DNA from: Planctomycetota bacterium
GTDB taxonomy: Bacteria > Planctomycetota > Planctomycetia > Isosphaerales > Isosphaeraceae
Reading direction: 5' to 3'
Assembly (NCBI GenBank): GCA_021778575.1
Contig: JAJYCH010000199.1
Coordinates: 1-7,749, forward strand
Length of the DNA: 7,749 bases
Positions 1 to 5,908 of this stretch are shown here, piece by piece. Below the pieces are notes generated by a model. The model was not told where the DNA came from, did no database searches, and saw only the letters and a list, made by a program, of their open reading frames with translations. Numbering within the stretch: the first letter of the stretch is position 1; each line of letters opens with the position of its first letter. Position numbers and translations under genes: made by a program.

Positions 1-1
1 C

Positions 2-3000
2 GGAATGGTCCTGCACGGCGGCAATATCGCCGAGATGGTCACCGGTGAAGGAAAAACACTCGTCGCCACCCTGGCCGCCTACCTCAATGCTCTGGAGGGC
101 AAGGGCGTCCACGTCATCACCGTGAACGACTACCTCGCCCGCCGCGACGCCGAATGGATGAGCCCGCTCTACAACGGCCTCGGCCTGACCGTCGGCGCGA
201 TCCAGTCGGAAATGGACTCGGGCGAACGCCAGGACATCTACGGCCGCGACATCACCTACGGCACGAATAATGAGTTCGGCTTCGATTATCTTCGCGATAA
301 CATGAAGCCCTCGAAAGACTTGCAAGCCCAGGGCACGCTCAACTACGCGATCATCGACGAGGTCGATTCGATCCTCATCGACGAGGCCCGAACCCCGCTC
401 ATCATCTCCGGTCCCGCCTTCGACGACGTCCGGAAGTATGCCGAGGCCGACCGGATCAGCCGGCTCCTCAAGAACAAGACCCACTTCGAGGTCAAGGAGA
501 AAGAGCGGACCGCGCACCTCAACGACGACGGCGTCCGCGAGGCGGAACGGATCGCCGGGGTCGAGAGCTTTTACACGCCCGGCAACATGGAATGGCCGCA
601 CCTGATCGATAACTCGCTCAAGGCCCACCACCTCTACCGGAAGGATCGCGACTACGTCGTCATGAACGGCGAGATCGTGATCGTCGACGAGTTCACCGGC
701 CGACTCATGACCGGCCGCCAGTGGTCCGACGGTCTTCACCAGGCCGTCGAGGCCAAGGAACGGGTCCGGATCAAGGAAGAAAACCAGACGCTGGCCACCA
801 TCACCCTTCAGAACTTCTTCAAGCTCTACAAGAAGCTCTCGGGGATGACCGGCACGGCGATGACCGAGGCCAACGAGTTCTGGAAGGTCTACAAGCTCGA
901 CGTCGTGGCGATCCCGACCAACCGAGGTCTGACCCGCCAGAGCTACGCCGACGTGATCTACCGGACCGACCACGAGAAATACCAGTCGATCCTCAGCGAA
1001 CTTCGCGAGGTTCACGAGACCGGTCGACCGATCCTCGTCGGCACGACCTCGATCGAGCGGTCCGAGCTGATCTCCGACATGCTCAAGAACCACGGGATCA
1101 AGCACCAGGTCCTGAACGCGAAGTTCCACGAGTCGGAAGCCGAGATCGTCGCGCAGGCCGGTCGGAAGGGGATGGTCACGATCGCCACCAACATGGCCGG
1201 TCGAGGAACCGACATCATCCTCGGCGGTAACCCCGAATTCATGGCCTGGGCCGACCTCAAGCATCTCAAGGACGCCGACGGCCGCCCGCTCTATCCGACC
1301 CGGCTCGAAGTTCCCAAGGAGGTCTGGGAAGAAGCGGTCGGCAAGTACGAACCCGAGATGAAGGCCGAAGGGCGCGAAGTGGCCGCGCTCGGTGGCCTGC
1401 ACATCATCGGGACCGAACGGCACGAAAGCCGTCGGATCGACAACCAGCTCCGAGGCCGCTCGGGCCGTCAAGGCGACCCCGGCTCGTCGCGGTTCTTCCT
1501 CTCGCTTGAAGACGACCTGATGCGCAAGTTCGCCGGCGAGTGGGTCTCCAACGTCCTCGCCCGGCTCGGCATGGAAGAGGGCGAAGCGATCGAGAGCAAG
1601 ATGGTCTCGCGCCGGATCGAAGGGGCGCAGAAGAAAGTCGAAGAGCGCAACTTCGACTCGCGTAAGAACTTGCTCGAATACGACGAGGTCATGGACGAGC
1701 AGCGGAAGCGGGTCTACTCGTCCCGCCAGCGACTGCTCGACGGTGATCCGGCCAAGGATCTGATTCTCGACATGATCGACAATCAGATCAAGGAAGCCGC
1801 CGACCGATTCCTGGCCGACGACTACGGCCCGGCCAGCTTCGCCGAGTGGGCGGGTCAGCGGCTCGGCGTCGAGCTGAACCCGCGCTCGTTCAAGGGGCAG
1901 AGCTTCGAGGACGCCGTCGAGGAAGCCCGACGCGAGGCCGAATCGCAGGCCGGGAGCCAGATCCGCGAGGCGATGGAAGAGAATCTTCCCGAGGACGCCG
2001 AGGCGACCGAGTTCAACTGGGTCGCGCTGGCCACCTGGTTCAACGCCCGCTACGGGACCAGCCTGAAGGACAAGGATCTTCGCAAGTTCGCCACCTTCAC
2101 GAAGGACGAGGTCGACCTCGACCGCCGCGCTCTCGAAGACTTCCTTCACGAGAAGGCCTCGGCCTCGATCCAGGGCGTCGACCTCGAACCGGCCAAGGAG
2201 TTCCTCCTCAACGACTGGGGCCACCGGACCCTGGGCGGCTGGGCGTTCCACAAGTTCGGCGTGGCGATCGACCCCGCCACCTGGTCGGGCAAGCCCCGGG
2301 CCGAGATCGTCAAGCAGCTTCAGACCCAGTCGCGCGAGCTTTACGCCCGGAAGGAAGCCGAATTCCCGGTCCGGGTCGGCCTCACCAAGTTCCTGGCCGA
2401 ACGCTCACAAGGTCAGCAAAGCCCGCGCTACGACCGCGATGGCCTGGCCGCCTGGGCGACCGAGCGGTTCGGAGTCTACATCGACCCCGAAGAGATTCGC
2501 TCGAAGCTCCGGCCCGAGATCGAGGCGATGCTGCTCGAAATCGCCCACCGTGAGTATCCCGGCGGCAAGCTGGCGGCGGAACTCGATGGAAAACTCAACG
2601 ATGCTTTCGCATCCGGCTTGGGCACCCGTTCGCCAAATCCGCCTGAGATCGCCAAGCTGGCCGACTGGGCCAACACCGAGTTCGACGCCAAGGTCACGGC
2701 TGAAGAGCTGACCGAACTCGGCTACGACGCGGCTCGCCGGAAGCTGGTCGACGCTCTCGACGCCGAGCATCGGCCCGAGATGCGCGAGATGGAAAAAGTC
2801 CTCGTCCTCCAGATTCTCGACCAGAGCTGGATGGAGCACCTCCGGACGATGGACCACCTCCGAAGCTCGGTCGGGCTCCGAGGTTACGCGCAGGTCGACC
2901 CGAAGGTCGAGTACAAGCGCGAAGGGATGAAGATCTTCGAGGAGATGTGGTCGGGCGTTTCCGACAAGGTGACCGACCTCGTCTTCAAGATGGAGCAGCT

Positions 3001-3280
3001 TGACCCCGACTTCCTGTCTTACCTCGGCTCGCGCTGGCAGCTTGACCGGGCTCAGGCGATCCACCGGGCTCCGGAACCCGAGGTCGCGGCCGTCGCCGGT
3101 GGCGTCCGCGCCGCGCAGGACGCGGCGATCGAGGCCAACCAGTCGCCGACCGAGGTCAAGCGCGAACCGGTCCGCAACCTTGGCAAGAAAGTCGGCCGGA
3201 ATGACCCCTGTCCGTGCGGGTCTGGTAAAAAATTCAAAGCCTGCCACATGAAGCAAGGCACCCCGGGCGACGTGTTCTGA
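2..3280 (+). CDS. secA: Preprotein translocase ATPase SecA, long form, 5'-truncated by the window
   Basis: SecA is the ATP-driven motor that pushes unfolded preproteins through SecYEG in the inner membrane. The reading frame is open from the first base, and about 90 N-terminal residues lie outside the window. Numbering from the Met at position 5: Walker A TGEGKT at 13-18, the DEVD box at 118-121 followed by IDEART, the preprotein-binding region after that, GMTGTA at 280-285, NMAGRGTD at 396-403, and the helicase motif VI segment from GTERHESRR to GRSGRQGD at 469-491. The scaffold helix starts near 546, the two-helix finger (DQSWMEHL) is near 939-946, and a SEC-C zinc motif CPCGSGKK...CH is at 1069-1081. 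All key ATPase and zinc residues are intact. The protein is about 1180 residues in full, against roughly 900 in E. coli. The excess, about 255 residues, sits between scaffold helix and finger and is made of repeats (separate entry). Function is certain from the motifs; the effect of the extra region is unknown. Confidence 0.98.
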   Translation, partial: GMVLHGGNIAEMVTGEGKTLVATLAAYLNALEGKGVHVITVNDYLARRDAEWMSPLYNGLGLTVGAIQSEMDSGERQDIYGRDITYGTNNEFGFDYLRDNMKPSKDLQAQGTLNYAIIDEVDSILIDEARTPLIISGPAFDDVRKYAEADRISRLLKNKTHFEVKEKERTAHLNDDGVREAERIAGVESFYTPGNMEWPHLIDNSLKAHHLYRKDRDYVVMNGEIVIVDEFTGRLMTGRQWSDGLHQAVEAKERVRIKEENQTLATITLQNFFKLYKKLSGMTGTAMTEANEFWKVYKLDVVAIPTNRGLTRQSYADVIYRTDHEKYQSILSELREVHETGRPILVGTTSIERSELISDMLKNHGIKHQVLNAKFHESEAEIVAQAGRKGMVTIATNMAGRGTDIILGGNPEFMAWADLKHLKDADGRPLYPTRLEVPKEVWEEAVGKYEPEMKAEGREVAALGGLHIIGTERHESRRIDNQLRGRSGRQGDPGSSRFFLSLEDDLMRKFAGEWVSNVLARLGMEEGEAIESKMVSRRIEGAQKKVEERNFDSRKNLLEYDEVMDEQRKRVYSSRQRLLDGDPAKDLILDMIDNQIKEAADRFLADDYGPASFAEWAGQRLGVELNPRSFKGQSFEDAVEEARREAESQAGSQIREAMEENLPEDAEATEFNWVALATWFNARYGTSLKDKDLRKFATFTKDEVDLDRRALEDFLHEKASASIQGVDLEPAKEFLLNDWGHRTLGGWAFHKFGVAIDPATWSGKPRAEIVKQLQTQSRELYARKEAEFPVRVGLTKFLAERSQGQQSPRYDRDGLAAWATERFGVYIDPEEIRSKLRPEIEAMLLEIAHREYPGGKLAAELDGKLNDAFASGLGTRSPNPPEIAKLADWANTEFDAKVTAEELTELGYDAARRKLVDALDAEHRPEMREMEKVLVLQILDQSWMEHLRTMDHLRSSVGLRGYAQVDPKVEYKREGMKIFEEMWSGVSDKVTDLVFKMEQLDPDFLSYLGSRWQLDRAQAIHRAPEPEVAAVAGGVRAAQDAAIEANQSPTEVKREPVRNLGKKVGRNDPCPCGSGKKFKACHMKQGTPGDVF
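1838..2776 (+). repeat. Five diverged ~70-residue units in the SecA helical-wing region
   Basis: Within SecA, a 15-residue core recurs five times in frame: [15 protein letters not shown] (residues 612-626), [15 protein letters not shown] (675-689), [15 protein letters not shown] (743-757), [15 protein letters not shown] (814-828) and [15 protein letters not shown] (885-899). Spacings are 63, 68, 71 and 71 residues. The shared pattern is L-A-x-W-A-x-x-(R/K)-(F/Y/L)-G-V-x-(I/L)-(D/N)-P, followed by acidic and charged helical sequence with an E-I/A-x-x-x-L pattern. The fifth unit leads into the conserved finger ([16 protein letters not shown]), which is where ordinary SecA has its one helical-wing domain. 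Units 1-4 are therefore probably extra wing copies. DNA identity between units is low, so the duplications are old. The repeat is seen directly; its equivalence to the wing is inferred by comparison with E. coli SecA from memory. Confidence 0.8.
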
Positions 3281-3332
3281 CGCGAAATGCGATTTTTCGC
3301 GATTTTGTGTAAGGTTTCTGAAGTACGATCGA

Positions 3333-3359
3333 AACCCCCTTGGACCCTCCAGGGGGGTT
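3333..3359 (+). terminator. Strong hairpin after secA, likely terminator
   Basis: Arms AACCCCCTTGGA (3333-3344) and TCCAGGGGGGTT (3348-3359) pair over 12 bp with one G-U pair and a CCC loop. It lies 52 bases after the secA stop. The following bases (GTGCGTTGATT) hold only a weak T-rich stretch, so this may be a poor intrinsic terminator, a 3'-end processing or stability hairpin, or an attenuator. It is the first structure after the stop, and a candidate promoter follows at once. Confidence 0.6.
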
Positions 3360-3364
3360 GTGCG

Positions 3365-3393
3365 TTGATTCACCCTAAAACCTTTATTCTAAG
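3365..3393 (+). promoter_or_regulatory. Candidate sigma70-type promoter for waaA leader
   Basis: TTGATT (3365-3370) and TCTAAG (3388-3393) each match four of six consensus positions with a 17-base spacer. They lie in the most AT-rich stretch of the gap, directly after the secA hairpin. Transcription from here would start near 3400 and give waaA a leader of about 255 bases. The motif match alone is weak; position supports it. Confidence 0.35.
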
Positions 3394-3414
3394 GGACTTG
3401 AGCAACATCCCGCA

Positions 3415-3442
3415 GAACCGACTTCAGCGCTCAAGTCGGTTC
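3415..3442 (+). other. Perfect 10-bp hairpin in the waaA leader
   Basis: GAACCGACTT (3415-3424) and AAGTCGGTTC (3433-3442) are exact reverse complements around the 8-base loop CAGCGCTC, which itself contains the palindrome AGCGCT. There is no T-run after it, so it is not a classical terminator. It would sit at the very 5' end of a transcript from the promoter at 3365-3393, where it could stabilise the message or serve as a regulatory fold. As DNA it could also be an inverted-repeat protein site. Confidence 0.55.
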
Positions 3443-3471
3443 GGGGAGCTGGTCGAAACTAGGAGGGCGAC

Positions 3472-3657
3472 TTGCTTCTGGTCCTATTGAGCCGGAAATG
3501 CCGGTCCGAGGGCATGATGCTTGCTCTGAGATTTCGCGGATTCTCTAACGTGGGGTTGGGCAGGCCTTGCCCATCGGCAGGTCCAGCCCAACTCCATGAG
3601 ACAACGGGCAGCCTTGGCGGTTCGGATGATTCGAGGTTCGGGAAAGGATTCCCTTGA
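3472..3657 (+). CDS. Possible 61-residue leader peptide upstream of waaA (doubtful)
   Basis: A TTG-initiated frame of 61 codons has a perfect Shine-Dalgarno AGGAGG at 3461-3466, five bases before the start. Its TGA stop (3655-3657) shares a base with the waaA ATG in a TGATG overlap typical of translational coupling. In-frame ATGs at 3514 and 3517 are alternative starts. Against it, about 61 percent of third codon positions are G or C, clearly lower than in the flanking genes, and the product matches nothing I recognise. It has no clear membrane segment. It could be a regulatory leader ORF whose translation opens the hairpin at 3549-3598, or only a chance frame in a structured UTR. Confidence 0.25.
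   Translation: MLLVLLSRKCRSEGMMLALRFRGFSNVGLGRPCPSAGPAQLHETTGSLGGSDDSRFGKGFP
3549..3598 (+). other. Long structured hairpin just upstream of waaA
   Basis: The outer stem pairs CGTGGGGTTGGGC (3549-3561) with GCCCAACTCCATG (3586-3598), 13 bp with two G-U pairs. After an A/A mismatch, inner helices GG/CC, CCT/AGG and GCC/GGC continue to a CATC loop at 3572-3575, about 21 pairs in all. It is 58 bases before the waaA start codon, is not followed by a T-run, and its base composition differs from the coding DNA. It is probably a cis-acting RNA element or part of a small RNA. I recognise no known riboswitch class in it. Confidence 0.5.
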
Positions 3658-4964
3658 TGCCTTGTCTGCTCAACCTGATCTACGCGGCGCTCCTGATGCT
3701 CTGCTCGCCGATCCTCCTCTTTCGGTCATTGTCGACCGGCAAGTACCGTGAAGGGTGGGGCGAGAAGTTCCTCGGCCGGGCACCGCACCGGATCAGCGAC
3801 GGACCTTGCGTCTGGTTCCACGCGGTGAGCGTGGGCGAGGTTCTCCTGCTCAAGCCGATCCTGCAAGAACTGGCCCGGCGTCGACCGGGTTGGGAAGCGG
3901 TGATCTCGACCTCGACCCGGACCGGGCTGGCGATGGCCCGAGCGAGCTATCCCGACCTGGTCACGTTCTATGCTCCGCTTGATTTCTCGTGGTCGGCCCG
4001 GCGAGCGGTCGCCCGGATCAGGCCCACGGTCCTGGCGTTGGTGGAGCTGGAACTCTGGCCGAACCTGGTGCAAGCGACGAAGGAATTCGGGGCTCGGGTG
4101 GCGATCGTCAACGGTCGGCTGAGCCATCGGAGCCATCGCGGCTACCGGAAGCTTCGAGGGCCGCTCGGCCCGACGCTCCGCCGGCTCGACACCGTCGCGG
4201 CGCAGAATACCGAGTACGCCGACCGGTTCATCGACCTGGGCGTTCCGCGAAACCGTGTCCGGATCACCGGTTCGGTCAAATTCGACGGTCTGGAGAGCAA
4301 CCGGTCGAACCCTCGGACGATCGCGCTCCGGAAGGCGCTGGGGTTGTCGCCGGCCGAGCTGATCTTTGTCGCCGGGAGCACGATGGACGGCGAGGAAGCC
4401 GCGGCACTTGGAGCGTATCGCCGGGCTCGGGCAAGCTATCCCCAGCTACGGCTCGTCCTGGTTCCGCGCCATGCCGAGCGGTTCGAGGCAGTCGCGTCGT
4501 GGCTGAAGAACCAGGGCGAGCGGGTGGTCCGGCGGAGTGAAGGAAACGCCGGGCCGATGGCGGGTCGAGCGCCGGGCCAGGCTCCGCCGGTGATCCTGGT
4601 CGATACGTTAGGGGACCTGGCGGCGGTCTGGGGTCTGGCCGACGTGGCGTTCGTCGGGGGAAGCTTGGTTCCCGGTCGCGGTGGCCAGAACATGATGGAG
4701 CCGGCGGCTTTCGGAGCGGCGGTGATGTTCGGGCCGCACACCGGCAACTTCCGCGAAGTGGTTGAGCAGCTTCTGACTCGAAACGCCGCGCGAGTGGTGC
4801 TCGATGCCGACGACCTGGCCGAGGGACTTCTGACCGACCTGGATGATCCCGAGTCGGCCGCCGCGCGCGGCGCCGCCGCCCGCGAATACGTTCTGGCCCA
4901 GGATGGGGCGTCGGGCCGAACCTTCGTCGAGCTTGACCGGCTGGTGGATTCGGTCGCCGGTTAA
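3657..4964 (+). CDS. waaA: 3-deoxy-D-manno-octulosonic acid (Kdo) transferase
   Basis: WaaA (KdtA) moves Kdo from CMP-Kdo to the lipid A precursor on the cytoplasmic face of the inner membrane, the first step of LPS core assembly. The 435-residue product has the usual family length. Residues about 3-22 form an N-terminal hydrophobic anchor. HAVSVGE (55-61) holds the Glu that acts as catalytic base in the family. ELWPN (132-136), NGRLS (152-156), TGSVKFD (204-210), VPRHAERF (269-276), FVGGSL (332-337), GGQNMMEPAA (342-351) and GPHTGNF (359-365) are the expected GT-B fold motifs, including the C-terminal nucleotide-sugar site. The ATG at 3657 has AAGGA at 3644-3648, eight bases upstream; a TTG at 3654 would add one Met. 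A long structured leader precedes it. Whether it adds one or more Kdo units cannot be told from sequence. Its presence argues for an LPS-like outer membrane in this organism. Confidence 0.95.
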   Translation: MPCLLNLIYAALLMLCSPILLFRSLSTGKYREGWGEKFLGRAPHRISDGPCVWFHAVSVGEVLLLKPILQELARRRPGWEAVISTSTRTGLAMARASYPDLVTFYAPLDFSWSARRAVARIRPTVLALVELELWPNLVQATKEFGARVAIVNGRLSHRSHRGYRKLRGPLGPTLRRLDTVAAQNTEYADRFIDLGVPRNRVRITGSVKFDGLESNRSNPRTIALRKALGLSPAELIFVAGSTMDGEEAAALGAYRRARASYPQLRLVLVPRHAERFEAVASWLKNQGERVVRRSEGNAGPMAGRAPGQAPPVILVDTLGDLAAVWGLADVAFVGGSLVPGRGGQNMMEPAAFGAAVMFGPHTGNFREVVEQLLTRNAARVVLDADDLAEGLLTDLDDPESAAARGAAAREYVLAQDGASGRTFVELDRLVDSVAG

Positions 4965-4969
4965 CCGGC
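4956..4969. other. 14-base perfect palindrome across the waaA stop codon
   Basis: GCCGGTTAACCGGC is self-complementary over all 14 bases and contains the waaA TAA stop (4962-4964). As RNA it has no loop and would fold poorly, so if it matters it is more likely a DNA site. It may be chance in GC-rich DNA. Confidence 0.25.
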
Positions 4970-4973
4970 CACT

Positions 4974-5050
4974 TGAACGGGAGAACCTCGTTCAGCGGAC
5001 ACCGGGTGATCGACCCGAACCGGGGCACCCGACGTCGGACCCCGACGTCG
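4974..5050 (+). terminator. Cluster of three hairpins after waaA, probable transcript end
   Basis: Three stems follow the stop in quick succession. TGAACGGG (4974-4981) pairs with CCTCGTTCA (4986-4994) around a short loop, with a G-U pair. CGGGT (5003-5007) pairs with ACCCG (5013-5017). CGACGTCGG (5030-5038) pairs exactly with CCGACGTCG (5042-5050) around an ACC loop, giving a perfect 9-bp stem. None is followed by a T-run, so termination may depend on Rho, or these may be 3'-end stabilising structures. Confidence 0.5.
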
Positions 5051-5079
5051 ACAGAAACCCACCAATTCCCAAAGTCCCC

Positions 5080-5116
5080 TTGATCGGAATCATCGCATGC
5101 TGAATACTCGCGAGTA
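5080..5116 (+). promoter_or_regulatory. Candidate promoter with palindromic operator, upstream of the DUF3467 gene
   Basis: TTGATC (5080-5085) and AATACT (5103-5108) are spaced 17 bases apart and each match four of six consensus positions. The perfect 12-base palindrome TACTCGCGAGTA (5105-5116) overlaps the -10 box and the expected start site, the position of a classical repressor operator. Transcription would begin near 5115 and give a 5'-UTR of about 110 bases. The palindrome is seen directly; its role is inferred. Confidence 0.4.
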
Positions 5117-5118
5117 GT

Positions 5119-5183
5119 GCCACGCGCCGATTGTCGGATCACGTGGCCATTCCCGTTCGACTCACCTTCGGTTGAAGGTTCGA
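5119..5183 (+). other. Two hairpins in the DUF3467 gene 5'-UTR
   Basis: GCCACG (5119-5124) pairs with CGTGGC (5142-5147), enclosing a second stem CCGA/TCGG (5127-5130 with 5134-5137) across an internal loop. Further on, ACCTTC (5164-5169) pairs with GAAGGT (5174-5179) around a GGTT loop, extended by TCGA (5157-5160) with TCGA (5180-5183) and a CTC bulge. Both lie between the candidate start site and the ribosome binding site and could control translation or message stability. Confidence 0.4.
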
Positions 5184-5226
5184 TCGGCACGAAAAGATCG
5201 TCGGAAGCCATAACAGGGAGACCGTC

Positions 5227-5574
5227 ATGAGCGAACAAACCCCGGCCGAACCGCAGGCGCAGCAAACCGAAGTCCATGTGGACGATACCGGCGCGCTGCC
5301 GTCTTACTCGAACTTCTGCCGGGTGACGGCCACGCCCGAGGAAGTGATCCTCGACTTCGGCCTCAATCCGCAGCCGTTCGCGACCGGTCGCCAGGATGTG
5401 AAGGCGAACCAGCGGATCGTGATGAACTTCTACACGGCCAAGCGGCTCTTGACCGCTCTGGGAATGACGATCCAGCGCCACGAAGGAACCTTCGGCTCGA
5501 TCGAGCTGGACGTTCGTCGACGGGCCGGCGGCCCCACCCAGCGGACGACCGGCCCCCAGGGCGTCGTCGAATAA
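5227..5574 (+). CDS. DUF3467 family protein
   Basis: The small soluble 115-residue protein has no signal peptide or membrane segment. The central part, about residues 26-92, has the pattern I associate with DUF3467: SYSNFCRVTATPEEVILDFG (27-45 region), then QRIVMNFYTAKRLLTAL (62-78), then an amphipathic helix ending in EGTFGSIEL. The first 20 residues are Gln/Glu/Pro-rich and the last 20 Arg/Gly/Thr-rich; both look disordered. The ATG is preceded by AGGGAG at 5215-5220, six bases away. It stands alone between its own promoter candidate and a strong terminator. The family is widespread in bacteria and archaea and has no established function that I know of; its predicted strand-strand-helix core has been left as uncharacterised. 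The family call is from memory of the motif, not a search. Confidence 0.85.
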   Translation: MSEQTPAEPQAQQTEVHVDDTGALPSYSNFCRVTATPEEVILDFGLNPQPFATGRQDVKANQRIVMNFYTAKRLLTALGMTIQRHEGTFGSIELDVRRRAGGPTQRTTGPQGVVE

Positions 5575-5622
5575 GAATAAGTCCGGTTTCCGAATCTCGA
5601 TCGATGATCGCAAACAAATTTC

Positions 5623-5665
5623 CAGGCGTCCCGGGTTGCCAGTGGTGGCCCGAGACGCCTGTTTT
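5623..5665 (+). terminator. Intrinsic (Rho-independent) terminator of the DUF3467 gene
   Basis: CAGGCGTC (5623-5630) pairs exactly with GACGCCTG (5654-5661). After one C/A mismatch the stem continues with CGGG (5632-5635) against CCCG (5649-5652), and the loop can pair further (CC with GG around AGT). The stem is followed immediately by TTTTCGTT. It starts 48 bases after the stop. The gap upstream of it (5611-5622) is A/T-rich, so weak action on the other strand is possible. Confidence 0.88.
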
Positions 5666-5667
5666 CG

Positions 5668-5697
5668 TTGACAGACTATTTGGCAAGATCGATTCAT
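5668..5697 (+). promoter_or_regulatory. Perfect -35 box, candidate promoter for the large secreted protein gene
   Basis: TTGACA (5668-5673) matches the sigma70 -35 consensus fully and begins three bases after the terminator's T-run. The best -10 at a normal spacing is ATTCAT (5692-5697, spacer 18), only three of six matches, so the promoter is uncertain. The stretch 5674-5710 is AT-rich for this genome. Use of this site would give a leader of about 200 bases. Confidence 0.3.
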
Positions 5698-5775
5698 CCC
5701 ATATTTTCGGCCTTTCTGTCATCTTCCGGCCGATTTCTTCCGATCCTGATGACTATGACGCGTGATTCCAACTCG

Positions 5776-5840
5776 CCGGTCGTGCCGGCGACAAGGAAAA
5801 TGCGAATCGTTCGGCTCAACGGGGCAGACCGGTCGTGCCG
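5776..5840. repeat. 12-base direct repeat, one copy inside a hairpin
   Basis: CCGGTCGTGCCG occurs exactly at 5776-5787 and again at 5829-5840, 53 bases apart, about five helical turns. The first copy lies within a perfect 7-bp stem TCGCCGG (5773-5779) / CCGGCGA (5785-5791) with a TCGTG loop. Both copies sit in the upstream region of the gene starting at 5909 and could bind a regulator. The rest of the gap from 5698 to 5908 shows no gene. Confidence 0.4.
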
Positions 5841-5908
5841 ATATTGACGACGCCGGGCACCTCGGCCTCGGTTCAGGATGGTCGAGTCCAGGTTTAGGAG
5901 ATGATGGA

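Noticed and set aside
1846..2553. 235-residue plus-strand frame inside secA
   Set aside because: It is out of frame with secA, and its Arg/Gly/Pro-rich product is typical of a shifted high-GC frame; the secA frame here has the repeat units and good codon use.
1838..2776. Possible inserted foreign domain or fusion in SecA
   Set aside because: The units resemble each other and the native wing position, codon use is the same as the rest of secA, and the frame is unbroken; duplication explains it better than transfer.
2405..3373. 322-residue minus-strand open frame over the secA 3' end
   Set aside because: It is antisense to conserved SecA sequence including the finger and zinc motif; its Leu/Asp/Arg-rich product is a mirror artefact of GC-rich codons.
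3287..3490. 67-residue plus-strand frame just after secA
   Set aside because: It runs through the terminator hairpin, the promoter candidate and the second hairpin, and has no ribosome binding site or coding-like codon use.
4276..5697. 473-residue minus-strand open frame across waaA, the gap and the DUF3467 gene
   Set aside because: It is antisense to two well-supported genes and to the intrinsic terminator, its product is Arg/Pro/Gly-rich as expected from the complement of GC-rich codons, and it matches no family I know.
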